From NCBI GenBank assembly GCA_040221475.1, contig JAVKEJ010000032.1, positions 372,001 to 436,000 on the forward strand: a stretch of 64,000 nucleotides of DNA. The letters are read 5' to 3'. Shown here one piece after another: positions 7,117 through 16,028 of the stretch (within the stretch, counting starts at the first letter, position 1; every line of letters begins with the position of its first letter). The position numbers and the translations under genes are program-made. The DNA comes from WLXB01 sp040221475 (GTDB lineage Bacteria > Pseudomonadota > Alphaproteobacteria > Rhodospirillales > Rhodospirillaceae). A model generated the notes under the pieces. The model ran no database searches. It was not told the DNA's origin and was given only the letters and a program-made list of their open reading frames with translations.

Positions 7117-8477
7117 GGCTGCTCTATCAAAATCTTGGATGCCATTACTTCATGGTATGCGGCGCGGTATGGTGCAAGGCAGCGCCATAAGAAAAATGCC
7201 GAGATCGGCGCAACAACAGCAACAGAGATTGAGAGAGAGTATCTGACCGCTTCATCATAGCCGAACACAAAATCCGTAATTGCAGCAACAACGGTTGGTG
7301 CCAAACCTATCCCCGCGAGATTAACGAAGAATAAAAAAGCGGCTGAGATCATTGCGCGCATACGATTCGGCGTGATCAATTGTAATGCGGCCGTGGCTGC
7401 CCCCCAGGGGAAACTGGCAAAAAAGGTCAGGCCAGCAATGCCAATAAGGGCCAATGTGATGTTGTCTGTCAGAGGAGCCAGAACCCCAAAAGGCAAAGTG
7501 CAGAGTACTCCGACAATACCTGTTCTAACTTCAGCATCGACTTTGCCCGTCTGACGCCAGTATCCAGCAAGCATGCCGCCCGCCGTGACTCCTAACAACC
7601 CAAACACCACAACAATAAGACCGTAGCTTCCCCCCACCTCGCCCGATGTCCAACCGAAATTCCGAATGAAGTGTGTGGGTATCCACGCAGCAGTACCAGT
7701 CCAAATAAAGGCGTACATCGCGAAGCCGAGAAAGTGATACCCATAGGCTTTCGGGCGTGTCGACATAAAGCGTATGGCCCGCCGGATATGCCCGCCAAGA
7801 CCCAGTTGCAGTTCAGACTCGCCTCTTGTGCCTAAGCGTTTTGGTTCGCGGAGGCTCAGCGCCCAAAGCGCAACCAGCACGCCTGGCAACCCGACATACA
7901 TGAACGTCACCTGCCAAGGCTCAAGATGCCCAATAACAGGGACATCAAGCGCAGGTGTGATTTCAATAATTGCGCCACCGATGACCAGTGCCAATCCAGA
8001 GCCAATAAAAAGGCCAGTGTTATAGACGCTGAACGCGCGGGAAAGTTTTGCCGGTTTGAAGTAGTCAGTCACCAAAGAATAGGCTGAGGGTGATAACGCC
8101 GCTTCGCCGATACCAACACTGACACGGGCGATAAACATTTGCAGAAAGGAGTTAGCCAAACCACACGCAGCAGTCGCCATGCTCCACAAAAAGATACCGA
8201 TTGAAATGATGCGTACACGATTACCGCGGTCTGCCAGCCAGCCGATTGGCATACCTAACAATGTATAGAACAGTGCAAACGCCAATCCATGTAGCAGACT
8301 AATCTGCGTGTCGGTAATATCCAGGGAGGCCCTGATTGGTTCAACCAAAAGGGTTAATATCGTGCGGTCAATGTAAGAAAAGGCATAGGCAACGACCAAT
8401 ACAGCCATCACATACCAAGCATACTTTTCATCGGGATAGTCTTCTTCCCCGACGCTTACTTGCGTTTGATCACTCAT
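7113..8477 (-). CDS. MFS transporter, Spinster-like
   Basis: A 454-residue MFS carrier with 12 predicted helices. After helix 1 (YVMAVLVVAYAFSYIDRTIL) comes the Asp-Arg pair typical of Spinster-like and anion:cation symporters. The loop 2-3 motif is GWLADRGNRVRI, and the second half starts around residue 225. I place the start at the ATG at 8477; longer in-frame extension to 8552 adds a hydrophilic stretch without a better ribosome site. It is an inner membrane protein of unknown substrate. Confidence 0.85.
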   Translation of the reverse strand: MSDQTQVSVGEEDYPDEKYAWYVMAVLVVAYAFSYIDRTILTLLVEPIRASLDITDTQISLLHGLAFALFYTLLGMPIGWLADRGNRVRIISIGIFLWSMATAACGLANSFLQMFIARVSVGIGEAALSPSAYSLVTDYFKPAKLSRAFSVYNTGLFIGSGLALVIGGAIIEITPALDVPVIGHLEPWQVTFMYVGLPGVLVALWALSLREPKRLGTRGESELQLGLGGHIRRAIRFMSTRPKAYGYHFLGFAMYAFIWTGTAAWIPTHFIRNFGWTSGEVGGSYGLIVVVFGLLGVTAGGMLAGYWRQTGKVDAEVRTGIVGVLCTLPFGVLAPLTDNITLALIGIAGLTFFASFPWGAATAALQLITPNRMRAMISAAFLFFVNLAGIGLAPTVVAAITDFVFGYDEAVRYSLSISVAVVAPISAFFLWRCLAPYRAAYHEVMASKILIEQP

Positions 8478-8598
8478 CCGACGCCCCCCCTGCGCTGATA
8501 CCAAAAGAGATGATGCCTTACATAGCCCAAGACCGCGACATATAAATGTCACCGCCTTTAGCTATGAAAAAGTCTTAGCCAGAGGCATTTCTATTCGG

Positions 8599-9363
8599 TT
8601 AGATCATGTCCCACGGAAACACCATTTCTGCATCTACAGCAGCTAAAATTTTGCCGATTGTGCTGTTATCATCAATGACGTTGACGACCAACTCTGCCAG
8701 GTCTGCTCGATTGATAAGACCGGACGTTTCACGGCTCTCACTTAAGTAGGCCCGACCAGTCGCAGGATCGGACTTCAGAGCACCCGGGCGGATAATGGTG
8801 TAGTCGAGACTACTGGATATAAGATGATTCTCAGCTTGCGTTTTCAGGGGCAGGATATCTTTTAGAAAGCGCTTTGCCGGCAATGGTGCAGCATCATAGC
8901 TGTCGCCAGATCCAATGGTTGTCATCAAGACAATGCGCTTAACTCCTGCAGCCTCAGCCGCATCAATAATATTGCGGTTGCCTACATAATCTGGACGGGG
9001 GTCGCAGCTAAAACAGGCAATGGTCGTTATGAGAGATGTATAATCTTTGTCAACAAAGGCGGCTTGCACTGACGGCAGATCAAGTGCATCACCGACAACC
9101 AGTTCAACACCAAGCGCTTCCAGGTCTGAGATGTCTGAGGATTCTCGAACAAAAGCGGTCACGCGATCCCCGCGGCCCTTAAGAATTTTTGCCGTTTCCA
9201 AACCCGAGTTGCGGGTTGCACCAAAGATCAGAACATGATGCCCACCCTCGGGCGGAGCGCTGACTTGCGTTTCATAGACTGGGTACTGATTGGGGATGAA
9301 GGAATAGGCGACAATAGCCGCGAGCAATACAGCTGCGACAATGGCAATACGTTTGAACGTCAT
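8599..9363 (-). CDS. NAD(P)H-binding atypical SDR with N-terminal membrane anchor
   Basis: A 254-residue NmrA/atypical short-chain dehydrogenase-like protein. Residues 5-24 form a hydrophobic anchor or signal sequence, followed by a Rossmann motif GATRNSG (canonical GATGxxG with changes) and VVGDALD. RPGALKSDP near the C-terminal half is typical of NAD(P)H-binding proteins of this group. The classical YxxxK is absent, so enzymatic activity is uncertain. AGGA is well spaced from the ATG. It lies downstream of the beta-propeller gene with a 27-base gap, so they are probably co-transcribed. Confidence 0.78.
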   Translation of the reverse strand: MTFKRIAIVAAVLLAAIVAYSFIPNQYPVYETQVSAPPEGGHHVLIFGATRNSGLETAKILKGRGDRVTAFVRESSDISDLEALGVELVVGDALDLPSVQAAFVDKDYTSLITTIACFSCDPRPDYVGNRNIIDAAEAAGVKRIVLMTTIGSGDSYDAAPLPAKRFLKDILPLKTQAENHLISSSLDYTIIRPGALKSDPATGRAYLSESRETSGLINRADLAELVVNVIDDNSTIGKILAAVDAEMVFPWDMI

Positions 9364-9390
9364 CTTGAAATCCTGTCGTTTTAAACGGCT

Positions 9391-10404
9391 CTAACTGGGA
9401 AACTGCGCGACACCAGATAATGAATTATTCTGACCGATGTAGGCGCTTTTGACCACTTCGCCGGTTTCGATGCTGACCAGTACCACTTGGCCCGTAAAGA
9501 AATTCCCGACGATCATGTTTTTACTGTCAGTTGACGGAGCGCTGGCTGCCCAGCCAGAACTTTCCATATCATAGTAACGCACAACATCGCCGGTGTTTTG
9601 ATCCAGCAGCACTAAGCCGTTGCCGGTACTGATCAGTAAGGAGCCGTCCAACATCTGCATCATGGTAAGCACCATGAACACATTCTCGTCTTCATCAAAA
9701 ACCTTGAGATCGGGCAGCTGCTTGCGATTCTTGAGATCATATTGCATCACCCGGTTTCCGGTTTCAGAAATATAGATCATGCGTGTGTCATTGTCGGTGA
9801 GCACAGTAGAGGTTACGCCATGGATGCCAGCAACGCCGCCGTGAACCTCGGTGGGGTATTCTTCGAGCAACTGAGCATCTGGGCTAAACTTAAAGACCCA
9901 GCCATCGCCAATAACGTCGCGCCCAGGCAATAGATTGAAAACCGTGGTGTTAGAAGCGATCTGAATTTCTTTGCCGATGAGATGCTCACCAAATAAGAGG
10001 CTGCCGTCTTGCGCGAAGGTGACGCTGCTCAAAGTGCGGTCGGAAAATTTACGTACAGGCTTTTGGACACCATCGGTACCGATTTCGATCACTGCGGGTG
10101 TGCCCTGTGCAAAAGCCCAGAGCGTCCCATCTGGCGCCACAGACAAACCGCCAACTTTATGCTTGGTGCCTTTGGTATAAAGCACACCCTTCTGATTGAG
10201 ATCCGAGTCATACTGAAAAATACGCCCCGTCCCCATGTGATCGTCCGTTGGGACATCCATAATGGTGGCTGCGACAAAGATGTCACCGGGCGCAAAAGGC
10301 TGAAATGTTGAAACCAATTCATCTGCGGCCCTCAGCGTTGTCAATGACAGCCCGAGTGTTATAGACGCCACAACTGTCCCAAAAAAAATGCGCCGATTAA
10401 TCAT
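9391..10404 (-). CDS. Exported beta-propeller-like protein
   Basis: A 337-residue protein with a signal peptide (MINRRIFFGTVVASITLGLS..., cleavage near LRAAD). The mature part consists of repeated blade-like segments, e.g. GGLSVAPDGTLWAF, SVTFAQDGSLLFGE and LQMLDGSLLISTGNG, resembling NHL or SMP-30/gluconolactonase-type propellers. I use the ATG at 10404, preceded by GGGAGAG, rather than an upstream GTG. Likely periplasmic; ligand or activity unknown. It lies 63 bases downstream of the cytochrome/GLUG gene. Confidence 0.7.
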   Translation of the reverse strand: MINRRIFFGTVVASITLGLSLTTLRAADELVSTFQPFAPGDIFVAATIMDVPTDDHMGTGRIFQYDSDLNQKGVLYTKGTKHKVGGLSVAPDGTLWAFAQGTPAVIEIGTDGVQKPVRKFSDRTLSSVTFAQDGSLLFGEHLIGKEIQIASNTTVFNLLPGRDVIGDGWVFKFSPDAQLLEEYPTEVHGGVAGIHGVTSTVLTDNDTRMIYISETGNRVMQYDLKNRKQLPDLKVFDEDENVFMVLTMMQMLDGSLLISTGNGLVLLDQNTGDVVRYYDMESSGWAASAPSTDSKNMIVGNFFTGQVVLVSIETGEVVKSAYIGQNNSLSGVAQFPS

Positions 10405-10467
10405 TTTGCTCTCTCCCACTCAATTGCATCTGATATATTTTCATCACATCGCGCGTTATTTTTTAGA

Positions 10468-12321
10468 CTAGCCGCGACCAGCCTGAACTGCACAGCGTAT
10501 CGTTGGCGGTTGCAATGCCCCTTCAAAAATCCACACATAGTTTTCTGGAGAACGCTCTTCAGGGTCAATAAACCCATTGGTATTCGAATCGCAGAAGTAG
10601 TCGAGCAGGTCTCCAACAGGTGGCTGCGCTGGTGCCCATCCCGTTTTCACGCCATCCAGCGCCTCTAGGTCACTTGCCTCTGCAGACTGAGCAACCGATG
10701 ACCAATAACTGCCTTGCTCTTCGCCTTCAACAGTGAGGCCAGAAATCCCGCCTGTGGAACCGTCAGAGATTACATAACTAGCAGTGTAGCTACGCTTGAC
10801 GCTGCCATTGTTGCGACCAACCAAGCCACCAACAGCATCACTGCCACTGACAGACCCAGTAGCATAACTGTTGCGCACATCGCTCAAAGAATTGAAACCG
10901 ACGAGTCCACCAATGTTGCTACCATCGCCTTCCACACGGTTTGTCGCATAGCTATTACGGACTTTGCCATCAGTGTTCATCCCGACCAAGCCACCGAGAT
11001 CGTTGCTACCGATGATCGCGCCCTCGGCGTAACTGCTTAAAATAAACCCAAACGTATTCAGACCGACTAATCCTCCCAGACCACGGCTGCCGGCAACCTG
11101 CATGTTCGCACGACTGAAATAGATGGCACCGCGCATATCACCAACAAGCCCACCAATAGCTTGGTTTCCAGAAACCGTACCGGAAGCTTCGCTGTATGCA
11201 ACAAAGCCTCCGCTGCCACCAACAAGACCGCCTAGCGCCAATTCACCCGCAACATCACCTTGCACGCTACACTGGTAGATGATGCCAAAATTGCTACCTA
11301 CCAAAAGGCCGACACCACCGCGCCCGACAACTGCTGCGTCTTCAAGAACGACGTTGCGTACGGTGCCGGACTGACCCAACACACCAAACAACCCAATGCC
11401 ACCACCAGACGGTTTGGAAACCCGCAGACCTCGGATCACGAAGCCCTGACCATCGACAATACCTTGGAAACCATAGCGGTCGAAACTAATCATGCAGTTG
11501 CCTTCGGGCCCGCAATCACCAATGGGTTCAAAAGCCTCAATAACCGAGGCATCCAGATCGCGCACGATTTGATAATTACGCGCCATCCGGGTTGCTTGAT
11601 CGAGGGTCGATTGAGCACCTTCGATCGTACCAAGATTGCCGATTGCTTGAAGTTGGTGAATGTTACAGACTTCGTAGTAGCCATCGCCACTCACATCTGC
11701 GATGAATTCACCAGCATCATCTGGCGCAGCATCGTAAGCATCAGCCAGACCGTCATTGTCTCGATCCACGTTAGAGTCGCCAGAGATATTTGCACAGACG
11801 ATGTCGCTCACGATCACGGTCATCTGCGCGGCATCATACTTGGCCTGCGCCAGCATCGCATTATATCTGGCAATCTCATCACTGTGATCGAACTTGGGTG
11901 CTTGTCCACCGCCCTGTGGCGAACCACCTGAGGGCTCCTCACCTCCTGCATTTTCTGGAATGCCATCACTTTGTCGTTGGCGAATTTCGCGTCGGGTCAA
12001 ATAGCCGGGCTGAGACGCATAATAAGCCGCAATATCTTCTAGCTCTTGATCCGCCTTGCCAAGAACCGAGCCGCGCATCAAAGAGTGCGTGCGACTGCCC
12101 TCACGATATTGCTGCAAAGCGAGAAAGATATAGCGTTCATGTTGACCACCGATTTTTGGATTGATCGGGGACGGGCTATAGCCATCCGCCCCGTGGCAGG
12201 CAAAACAATCGCGCGCCAGGCGCTTTCCGCGTTCGGGGTCCCCTTTACCAAAACCTGGATCCGCACTCCCGCCCACCACAGCAAAAGTGAGGAAACCTAT
12301 GAGTGCTATTCTGAACTGCAT
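10468..12321 (-). CDS. Exported cytochrome c domain fused to GLUG repeats
   Basis: A 617-residue exported protein of composite build. A signal peptide is followed by a class I cytochrome c domain with the haem motif CFACH and a likely axial Met in the SLMRGS region. A Gly/Pro-rich linker leads to a calcium-binding thrombospondin type 3-like motif (DRDNDGLADAYDAAPDD). About seven GLUG-type repeats (consensus GGLVGxN ... YAxGxVxG) then fill residues ~320-520. The C-terminal CDSNTNGFIDPEE resembles another calcium loop. GLUG repeats usually occur in adhesins and surface proteins, so the fusion to a c-type cytochrome is unusual. Probably periplasmic or cell-surface; function unknown. Confidence 0.8.
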   Translation of the reverse strand: MQFRIALIGFLTFAVVGGSADPGFGKGDPERGKRLARDCFACHGADGYSPSPINPKIGGQHERYIFLALQQYREGSRTHSLMRGSVLGKADQELEDIAAYYASQPGYLTRREIRQRQSDGIPENAGGEEPSGGSPQGGGQAPKFDHSDEIARYNAMLAQAKYDAAQMTVIVSDIVCANISGDSNVDRDNDGLADAYDAAPDDAGEFIADVSGDGYYEVCNIHQLQAIGNLGTIEGAQSTLDQATRMARNYQIVRDLDASVIEAFEPIGDCGPEGNCMISFDRYGFQGIVDGQGFVIRGLRVSKPSGGGIGLFGVLGQSGTVRNVVLEDAAVVGRGGVGLLVGSNFGIIYQCSVQGDVAGELALGGLVGGSGGFVAYSEASGTVSGNQAIGGLVGDMRGAIYFSRANMQVAGSRGLGGLVGLNTFGFILSSYAEGAIIGSNDLGGLVGMNTDGKVRNSYATNRVEGDGSNIGGLVGFNSLSDVRNSYATGSVSGSDAVGGLVGRNNGSVKRSYTASYVISDGSTGGISGLTVEGEEQGSYWSSVAQSAEASDLEALDGVKTGWAPAQPPVGDLLDYFCDSNTNGFIDPEERSPENYVWIFEGALQPPTIRCAVQAGRG

Positions 12322-12400
12322 AAAGGGTCTCACTTTCTGGAACGCACCAACACCTCTTTATAGGTGATGTTAGGCCGATTAGAGGCAACTGTGCACCTCA

Positions 12401-12440
12401 CAAAAAATAAAGGAGCCACTGCATGCACAGGGCCCCTTTT
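12401..12440 (-). terminator. Rho-independent terminator after the paralog pair
   Basis: On the minus strand AAAGGGGCC pairs with GGCTCCTTT (one G-U pair). CTG/CAG pairing within the loop extends it, and ATTTTTT follows. It lies 28 bases past the stop of the gene at 12468, separating the paralog unit from the cytochrome/GLUG gene. Confidence 0.75.
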
Positions 12441-12467
12441 GAAGTTCAAGATCTTTAGGCCACAGCC

Positions 12468-13106
12468 TTAACGCATGGAAACTTGCTCGAAATCTTTGAT
12501 ACGGACCGTGATCAGGCGTGTTTCTGGATCCCAGGGATCGACCTCCAAGGGCACGCCAAGCACTTCACCATATTTTTCATACCGCGGTTTCAGCCAGACA
12601 TTGTAAATTTCTTCCTCAGTCAGATCGTGCTGCCCCATGCGCACCGTCTGCTCGAGCACGTGACCAAACGGAGACACAAAACGGCGCACACCGGGCTGCA
12701 TTTCAGTCTGCAATACCAGTTGGAAGTGACAGGTGGTCTGTTCAAAGACAGCTTTCAACGCCAGTTCTTTGTCGCCGGTCTTTTCGATCATTTGTCCGAC
12801 GCGCTTTAGCATCGGGCTTTGTACCCGGATTTCTTCATCGACGACTTCGGCAAGCAAGTCATGATCTTTGGCAAATTGAATATGACCGAGCGTCATTTTC
12901 ACCAAGGCATCGTTAATCTGATGCTCGTAGGCACTGCTGGAATGATTAAGGGTTTTGAAGACCATCTGCATGATATCACCCAACTCTTCCGTGCGATGTG
13001 GGAAGGGGGAGTACTGGCCAACTTGACGGTCGGCCGCAAAAGACGACGAGGCTATGGCGATGGCAAATGCGCCGCCAACGGTCGTTTTAAGCAAACGTGA
13101 AATCAT
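12468..13106 (-). CDS. Unknown exported protein, paralog A of a tandem pair
   Basis: A 212-residue protein I do not recognise. A signal peptide (hydrophobic residues ~8-20, cleavage after SSFAAD) suggests periplasmic location. It is clearly homologous to its upstream neighbour at 13276. Shared blocks are NDALVK, HIQFAKDH, SPML, ETGD or KTGD, T-C-x-x-Q, PFG-VLE, GQ-D-T-EEI, KPRY and ITVR. A single conserved Cys and several His/Asp residues could bind a ligand or metal. A GGAGGT Shine-Dalgarno just before the ATG fixes the start. Confidence 0.75.
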   Translation of the reverse strand: MISRLLKTTVGGAFAIAIASSSFAADRQVGQYSPFPHRTEELGDIMQMVFKTLNHSSSAYEHQINDALVKMTLGHIQFAKDHDLLAEVVDEEIRVQSPMLKRVGQMIEKTGDKELALKAVFEQTTCHFQLVLQTEMQPGVRRFVSPFGHVLEQTVRMGQHDLTEEEIYNVWLKPRYEKYGEVLGVPLEVDPWDPETRLITVRIKDFEQVSMR

Positions 13107-13153
13107 GGTGGACCTCCAGACGTTTCTGAGATTGATTACAAGTTATTTCAGTG

Positions 13154-13174
13154 ATGATACCTGAAGCGTATCAT
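13154..13174. promoter_or_regulatory. Interrupted palindrome upstream of paralog A
   Basis: ATGATAC and GTATCAT (7 bp, perfect) are separated by 7 bases, 48 bases upstream of the ATG at 13106. The spacing suits a repressor site or a small 5' hairpin. No T-tract follows, so it is not a terminator. Confidence 0.35.
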
Positions 13175-13275
13175 TGCAAATAGGTCGTAAAACCTGGCTG
13201 AAACGCCTGACCGAACTGAGAACAAGAGCCTCTAAGCCACTGCTCTTCCTAGGTTTTAACTGTGCAGAGGTGAGA

Positions 13276-13905
13276 TTAAATCAACCTCACGGTGATGTAG
13301 CCCTCAGGATCAATATTAGAGACATCCAATTTAAGACCAAGCTGCGCCGCGTAACCGTGATAACGCGGCTTGGTATAAATGTCGTGAATCTCTTCGACTG
13401 TCATATCGAATTGACCGATGCGCTTACCAAATTCGAGCACATAGCCAAAGGGCTCTTTATAACGACGCATGCCCGGTTCGGAGTCCCACTCATCAAGCAT
13501 TTGATAAAAGCACGAGGTGCGATCAAACATGGCGATCATGCCAAGTTCGGTATCGCCCGTTTCTTCGACCTTGCCGCGAATACGTCCAAGCATAGGGGAC
13601 ATGGTCTGCTGGTCTTTAGAAATCATCTCATCCAACAAGCCATGATCTTTTGCAAATTGAATATGAGATAAGTGGGCCTTTACCAAGGCATCGTTAAAGT
13701 AATGTTTGTAGGGCATGGTGTCGGCCATGGTTTTCAACACCACGTTGACCGCCCGGCCAAACTCTTCTTCACGGCCCTGAATGGCCGAGGTCATGGCCAA
13801 GGTCGGATTCGGACGGCCTGAACCTGACTCTTTATCAGCACCGGGCGGTAGACCATCCTTGGCCGCATCGGGCGCGCCTAAAGTTTGGGTTGGCCGTTTG
13901 GTCAT
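13276..13905 (-). CDS. Unknown protein, paralog B of a tandem pair
   Basis: A 209-residue homolog of the downstream gene at 12468, colinear over about 160 residues. Unlike paralog A it has no signal peptide; the N-terminal ~40 residues are polar and Gly/Pro-rich, so it is probably cytoplasmic or exported by another route. The ATG at 13905 follows GAGGAG with 7-base spacing; an in-frame TTG 15 bases upstream is less likely. Conserved residues include NDALVK, HIQFAKDH, the Cys in TSCFYQ and KPRY. Function unknown. Confidence 0.72.
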   Translation of the reverse strand: MTKRPTQTLGAPDAAKDGLPPGADKESGSGRPNPTLAMTSAIQGREEEFGRAVNVVLKTMADTMPYKHYFNDALVKAHLSHIQFAKDHGLLDEMISKDQQTMSPMLGRIRGKVEETGDTELGMIAMFDRTSCFYQMLDEWDSEPGMRRYKEPFGYVLEFGKRIGQFDMTVEEIHDIYTKPRYHGYAAQLGLKLDVSNIDPEGYITVRLI

Positions 13906-14035
13906 GTCATGACTCCTCAAGGGGCGCTTCGCCGTAAGTTCAACGCCCGCATTTCAGGACATGTAGCCGTATTTAGCAACAGCGCCCTTTCTGTCCGAAC
14001 TGAAGATAAACGCAGAGACTCGGAGACGCCGGTCT

Positions 14036-14611
14036 TTATGGCGCGCCTGAGTTGTCGTCTAAAGTCGGCGTGGATTTGCCGAAAACATCCACCAAGGACT
14101 TCGCAAGCGCATACGTTGTGGCCCGCCGTCCGCCGCCGTTATCGGGACCTGACACACGCCCCACCCATAAGTTGGATTGGCCAGGCTGATAAGCCGACAT
14201 GCGGAGGGTAAAGATGGCCGCCCCGGGCTCAGCTTCGCTATTGTTAAATTGCATTTGAACACCTTGATCGTTGCGACGGGTCTCCATGCTGCGCAGGCGG
14301 TCTTCGTTGGTGAACGCGTTGCGGGCACTCACCCCTGGAAGGGGTGCAGACCCTTCAACAGTGACAACAATGGAGCCCCGCTCGGCAACTCTAAAGCCGC
14401 GGGCCGCCAGAAGCTTAGAGACCTCCACGACCAGATCACGTTCCAACGGCAGGTCGCGCCCCGCGCGCACTTCTAAAACGGGGTCAGCTGGCAGGTCCGC
14501 GAAGGCCGTTGTTACTGGCTGCATATTCGACTGGGCGAACGCGGCAGGTGATGCCAAAGCCAAAAGCAATGACATGCAAAGACATTCCAAAGCCCCTTTA
14601 ACTTGCGTCAC
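14036..14611 (-). CDS. Small exported protein overlapping the protease gene
   Basis: A 191-residue hypothetical with a signal peptide (hydrophobic CMSLLLALASPAAFAQ, cleavage after AFA). The mature domain is mixed alpha/beta with no motif I recognise. The GTG start lies inside the last codons of the upstream protease (14-base overlap) with AGGATAAAAG just upstream, so translation is probably coupled. It may be a partner or substrate of the protease, but this rests only on gene order. Confidence 0.65.
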   Translation of the reverse strand: MTQVKGALECLCMSLLLALASPAAFAQSNMQPVTTAFADLPADPVLEVRAGRDLPLERDLVVEVSKLLAARGFRVAERGSIVVTVEGSAPLPGVSARNAFTNEDRLRSMETRRNDQGVQMQFNNSEAEPGAAIFTLRMSAYQPGQSNLWVGRVSGPDNGGGRRATTYALAKSLVDVFGKSTPTLDDNSGAP

Positions 14612-15917
14612 CTTTTATCCTGACATTCAGCGCAGAGAGCGCATCACCAATCGGTATAAATCTATTCAGTCCAACAGAGACGTTGTTAATGACTGTGCCC
14701 TGAACCGTAATGCCGATGACATTACCCCTGTCGTCGAACATCGGTCCACCGCTATTACCCCCCAAAACGTTGACGTCACTCTGGATATAGCGCAACCCAT
14801 CTTCAGTGCGATACGCACTGATAATGCCTGACGACACTGTGCTTTCATTTTCCTCTTGTAAAGGGCTACCGATAACAAACACCTGGGACCCCACCGGTGA
14901 ATCATTGCGGTTGATGGGCAGGCCACCAAGCCCGACAGATTCAGTTCGAACCAACGCAACGTCGCGACCAGCATTCGTAGCTATGACTTCGCCAACCAAT
15001 TCTCGACCAGTTACTGTCCTCACAACAACGAGACTGGCTCCTCCCACAACATGTTGGTTTGTCATAACCATGTTGTCTGCAATGAAGAAGCCAGACCCAA
15101 GCCCATCACCGGCAAATATAGAAACTACCTTTGCCCGCGTTTCAGTCACCGTTTCTTGAAAACTTTCAGTGCGCTGCGGCACCAGCGCGATTGCAGTCTC
15201 TACATCTGGAATCTGTGTTGCACCTCCGGCCAAAGCTGGCTGACTTGTAACGAGATTATAAAAACCTTCATCCGCTAGCAGATTTCGCGTGGCTTGCGCA
15301 AAGGCTTCGACAATTCCGTCTTCGCCACCACCAAACCGGGCAGACAGGATTTCACCTGCCCCTTCGGTTGTGACTGTATAAACAACTTCACGGCTAAGAC
15401 GACTGTATACTTGCCACTCGACCGCCATATAAGCCTCGCCTTTAGAGCTTTTCATGTCTCCAAAACTGGTGTTTGGATAACAGATATTTGCCTTAATATC
15501 TTTGATAAGTCCCGCGATAAGCAATTCCGCCTTCCAGGAATCAACATCCTCAAACAAGGCATCTGGGTCTCCAACAACGACATAGTTGGCGTTCTCTAAC
15601 TCTTCCCTGAATACATCTGAATACGCTTCATCTTCGATTGAAACGCGGCCACCACGATATGTCAGCTCCGTTTCACCCATACACAAAGGATTAATTTGCA
15701 CAGCACCAACGACCTGATTTCTCGGCATTCGCACAACAATTTTGCGAAACTGAATAGGCTTGGATGTATCACCGAGCTTGATGATGCGGGCCTCTTGTTC
15801 TTGTACTTTTTGTATTTGTGCTGGCGCAGTGCAGGCGGCAAGGAAACCACATACCAAGATTGCGGCTATTCCGCTTGATGCTCTCATACCAAATGAACTG
15901 AGATACCAGTCGCTCAT
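14598..15917 (-). CDS. Lipoprotein trypsin-like serine protease (DegP/HtrA-type catalytic domain)
   Basis: A 439-residue protein with a lipoprotein signal (CGFLAAC lipobox around residue 29). It has a ~220-residue N-terminal domain of unknown type and a C-terminal S1C-like protease domain. The triad is visible: His289 (TNQHVVGG), Asp319 (GRDVALV) and Ser389 (GGNSGGPMFD). No PDZ domain follows, unlike DegP. The ATG at 15917 is preceded by GGAGGTG. It is presumably anchored in the envelope and acts on envelope proteins. It is the first gene of a two-gene unit with the small protein at 14036. Confidence 0.85.
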   Translation of the reverse strand: MSDWYLSSFGMRASSGIAAILVCGFLAACTAPAQIQKVQEQEARIIKLGDTSKPIQFRKIVVRMPRNQVVGAVQINPLCMGETELTYRGGRVSIEDEAYSDVFREELENANYVVVGDPDALFEDVDSWKAELLIAGLIKDIKANICYPNTSFGDMKSSKGEAYMAVEWQVYSRLSREVVYTVTTEGAGEILSARFGGGEDGIVEAFAQATRNLLADEGFYNLVTSQPALAGGATQIPDVETAIALVPQRTESFQETVTETRAKVVSIFAGDGLGSGFFIADNMVMTNQHVVGGASLVVVRTVTGRELVGEVIATNAGRDVALVRTESVGLGGLPINRNDSPVGSQVFVIGSPLQEENESTVSSGIISAYRTEDGLRYIQSDVNVLGGNSGGPMFDDRGNVIGITVQGTVINNVSVGLNRFIPIGDALSALNVRIKGDAS

Positions 15918-16028
15918 AATTCCACACCTCCAGATTGATTCTAGGAAATGAGAATTACCTAAAAGGACAAAAATCGCAATCCTGGAGATTTAAAGTGAAT
16001 AAGTACAATCTTTAGGGGCCCTACCCCC

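Noticed and set aside
10780..11400. Possible CRISPR or DNA repeat array
   Set aside because: The periodicity is the GLUG protein repeat; DNA units vary and there are no identical repeats with unique spacers.
10714..11931. Open frames opposite the cytochrome/GLUG gene
   Set aside because: They mirror the repetitive Gly/Val-rich coding sequence and have no family likeness or start signals.
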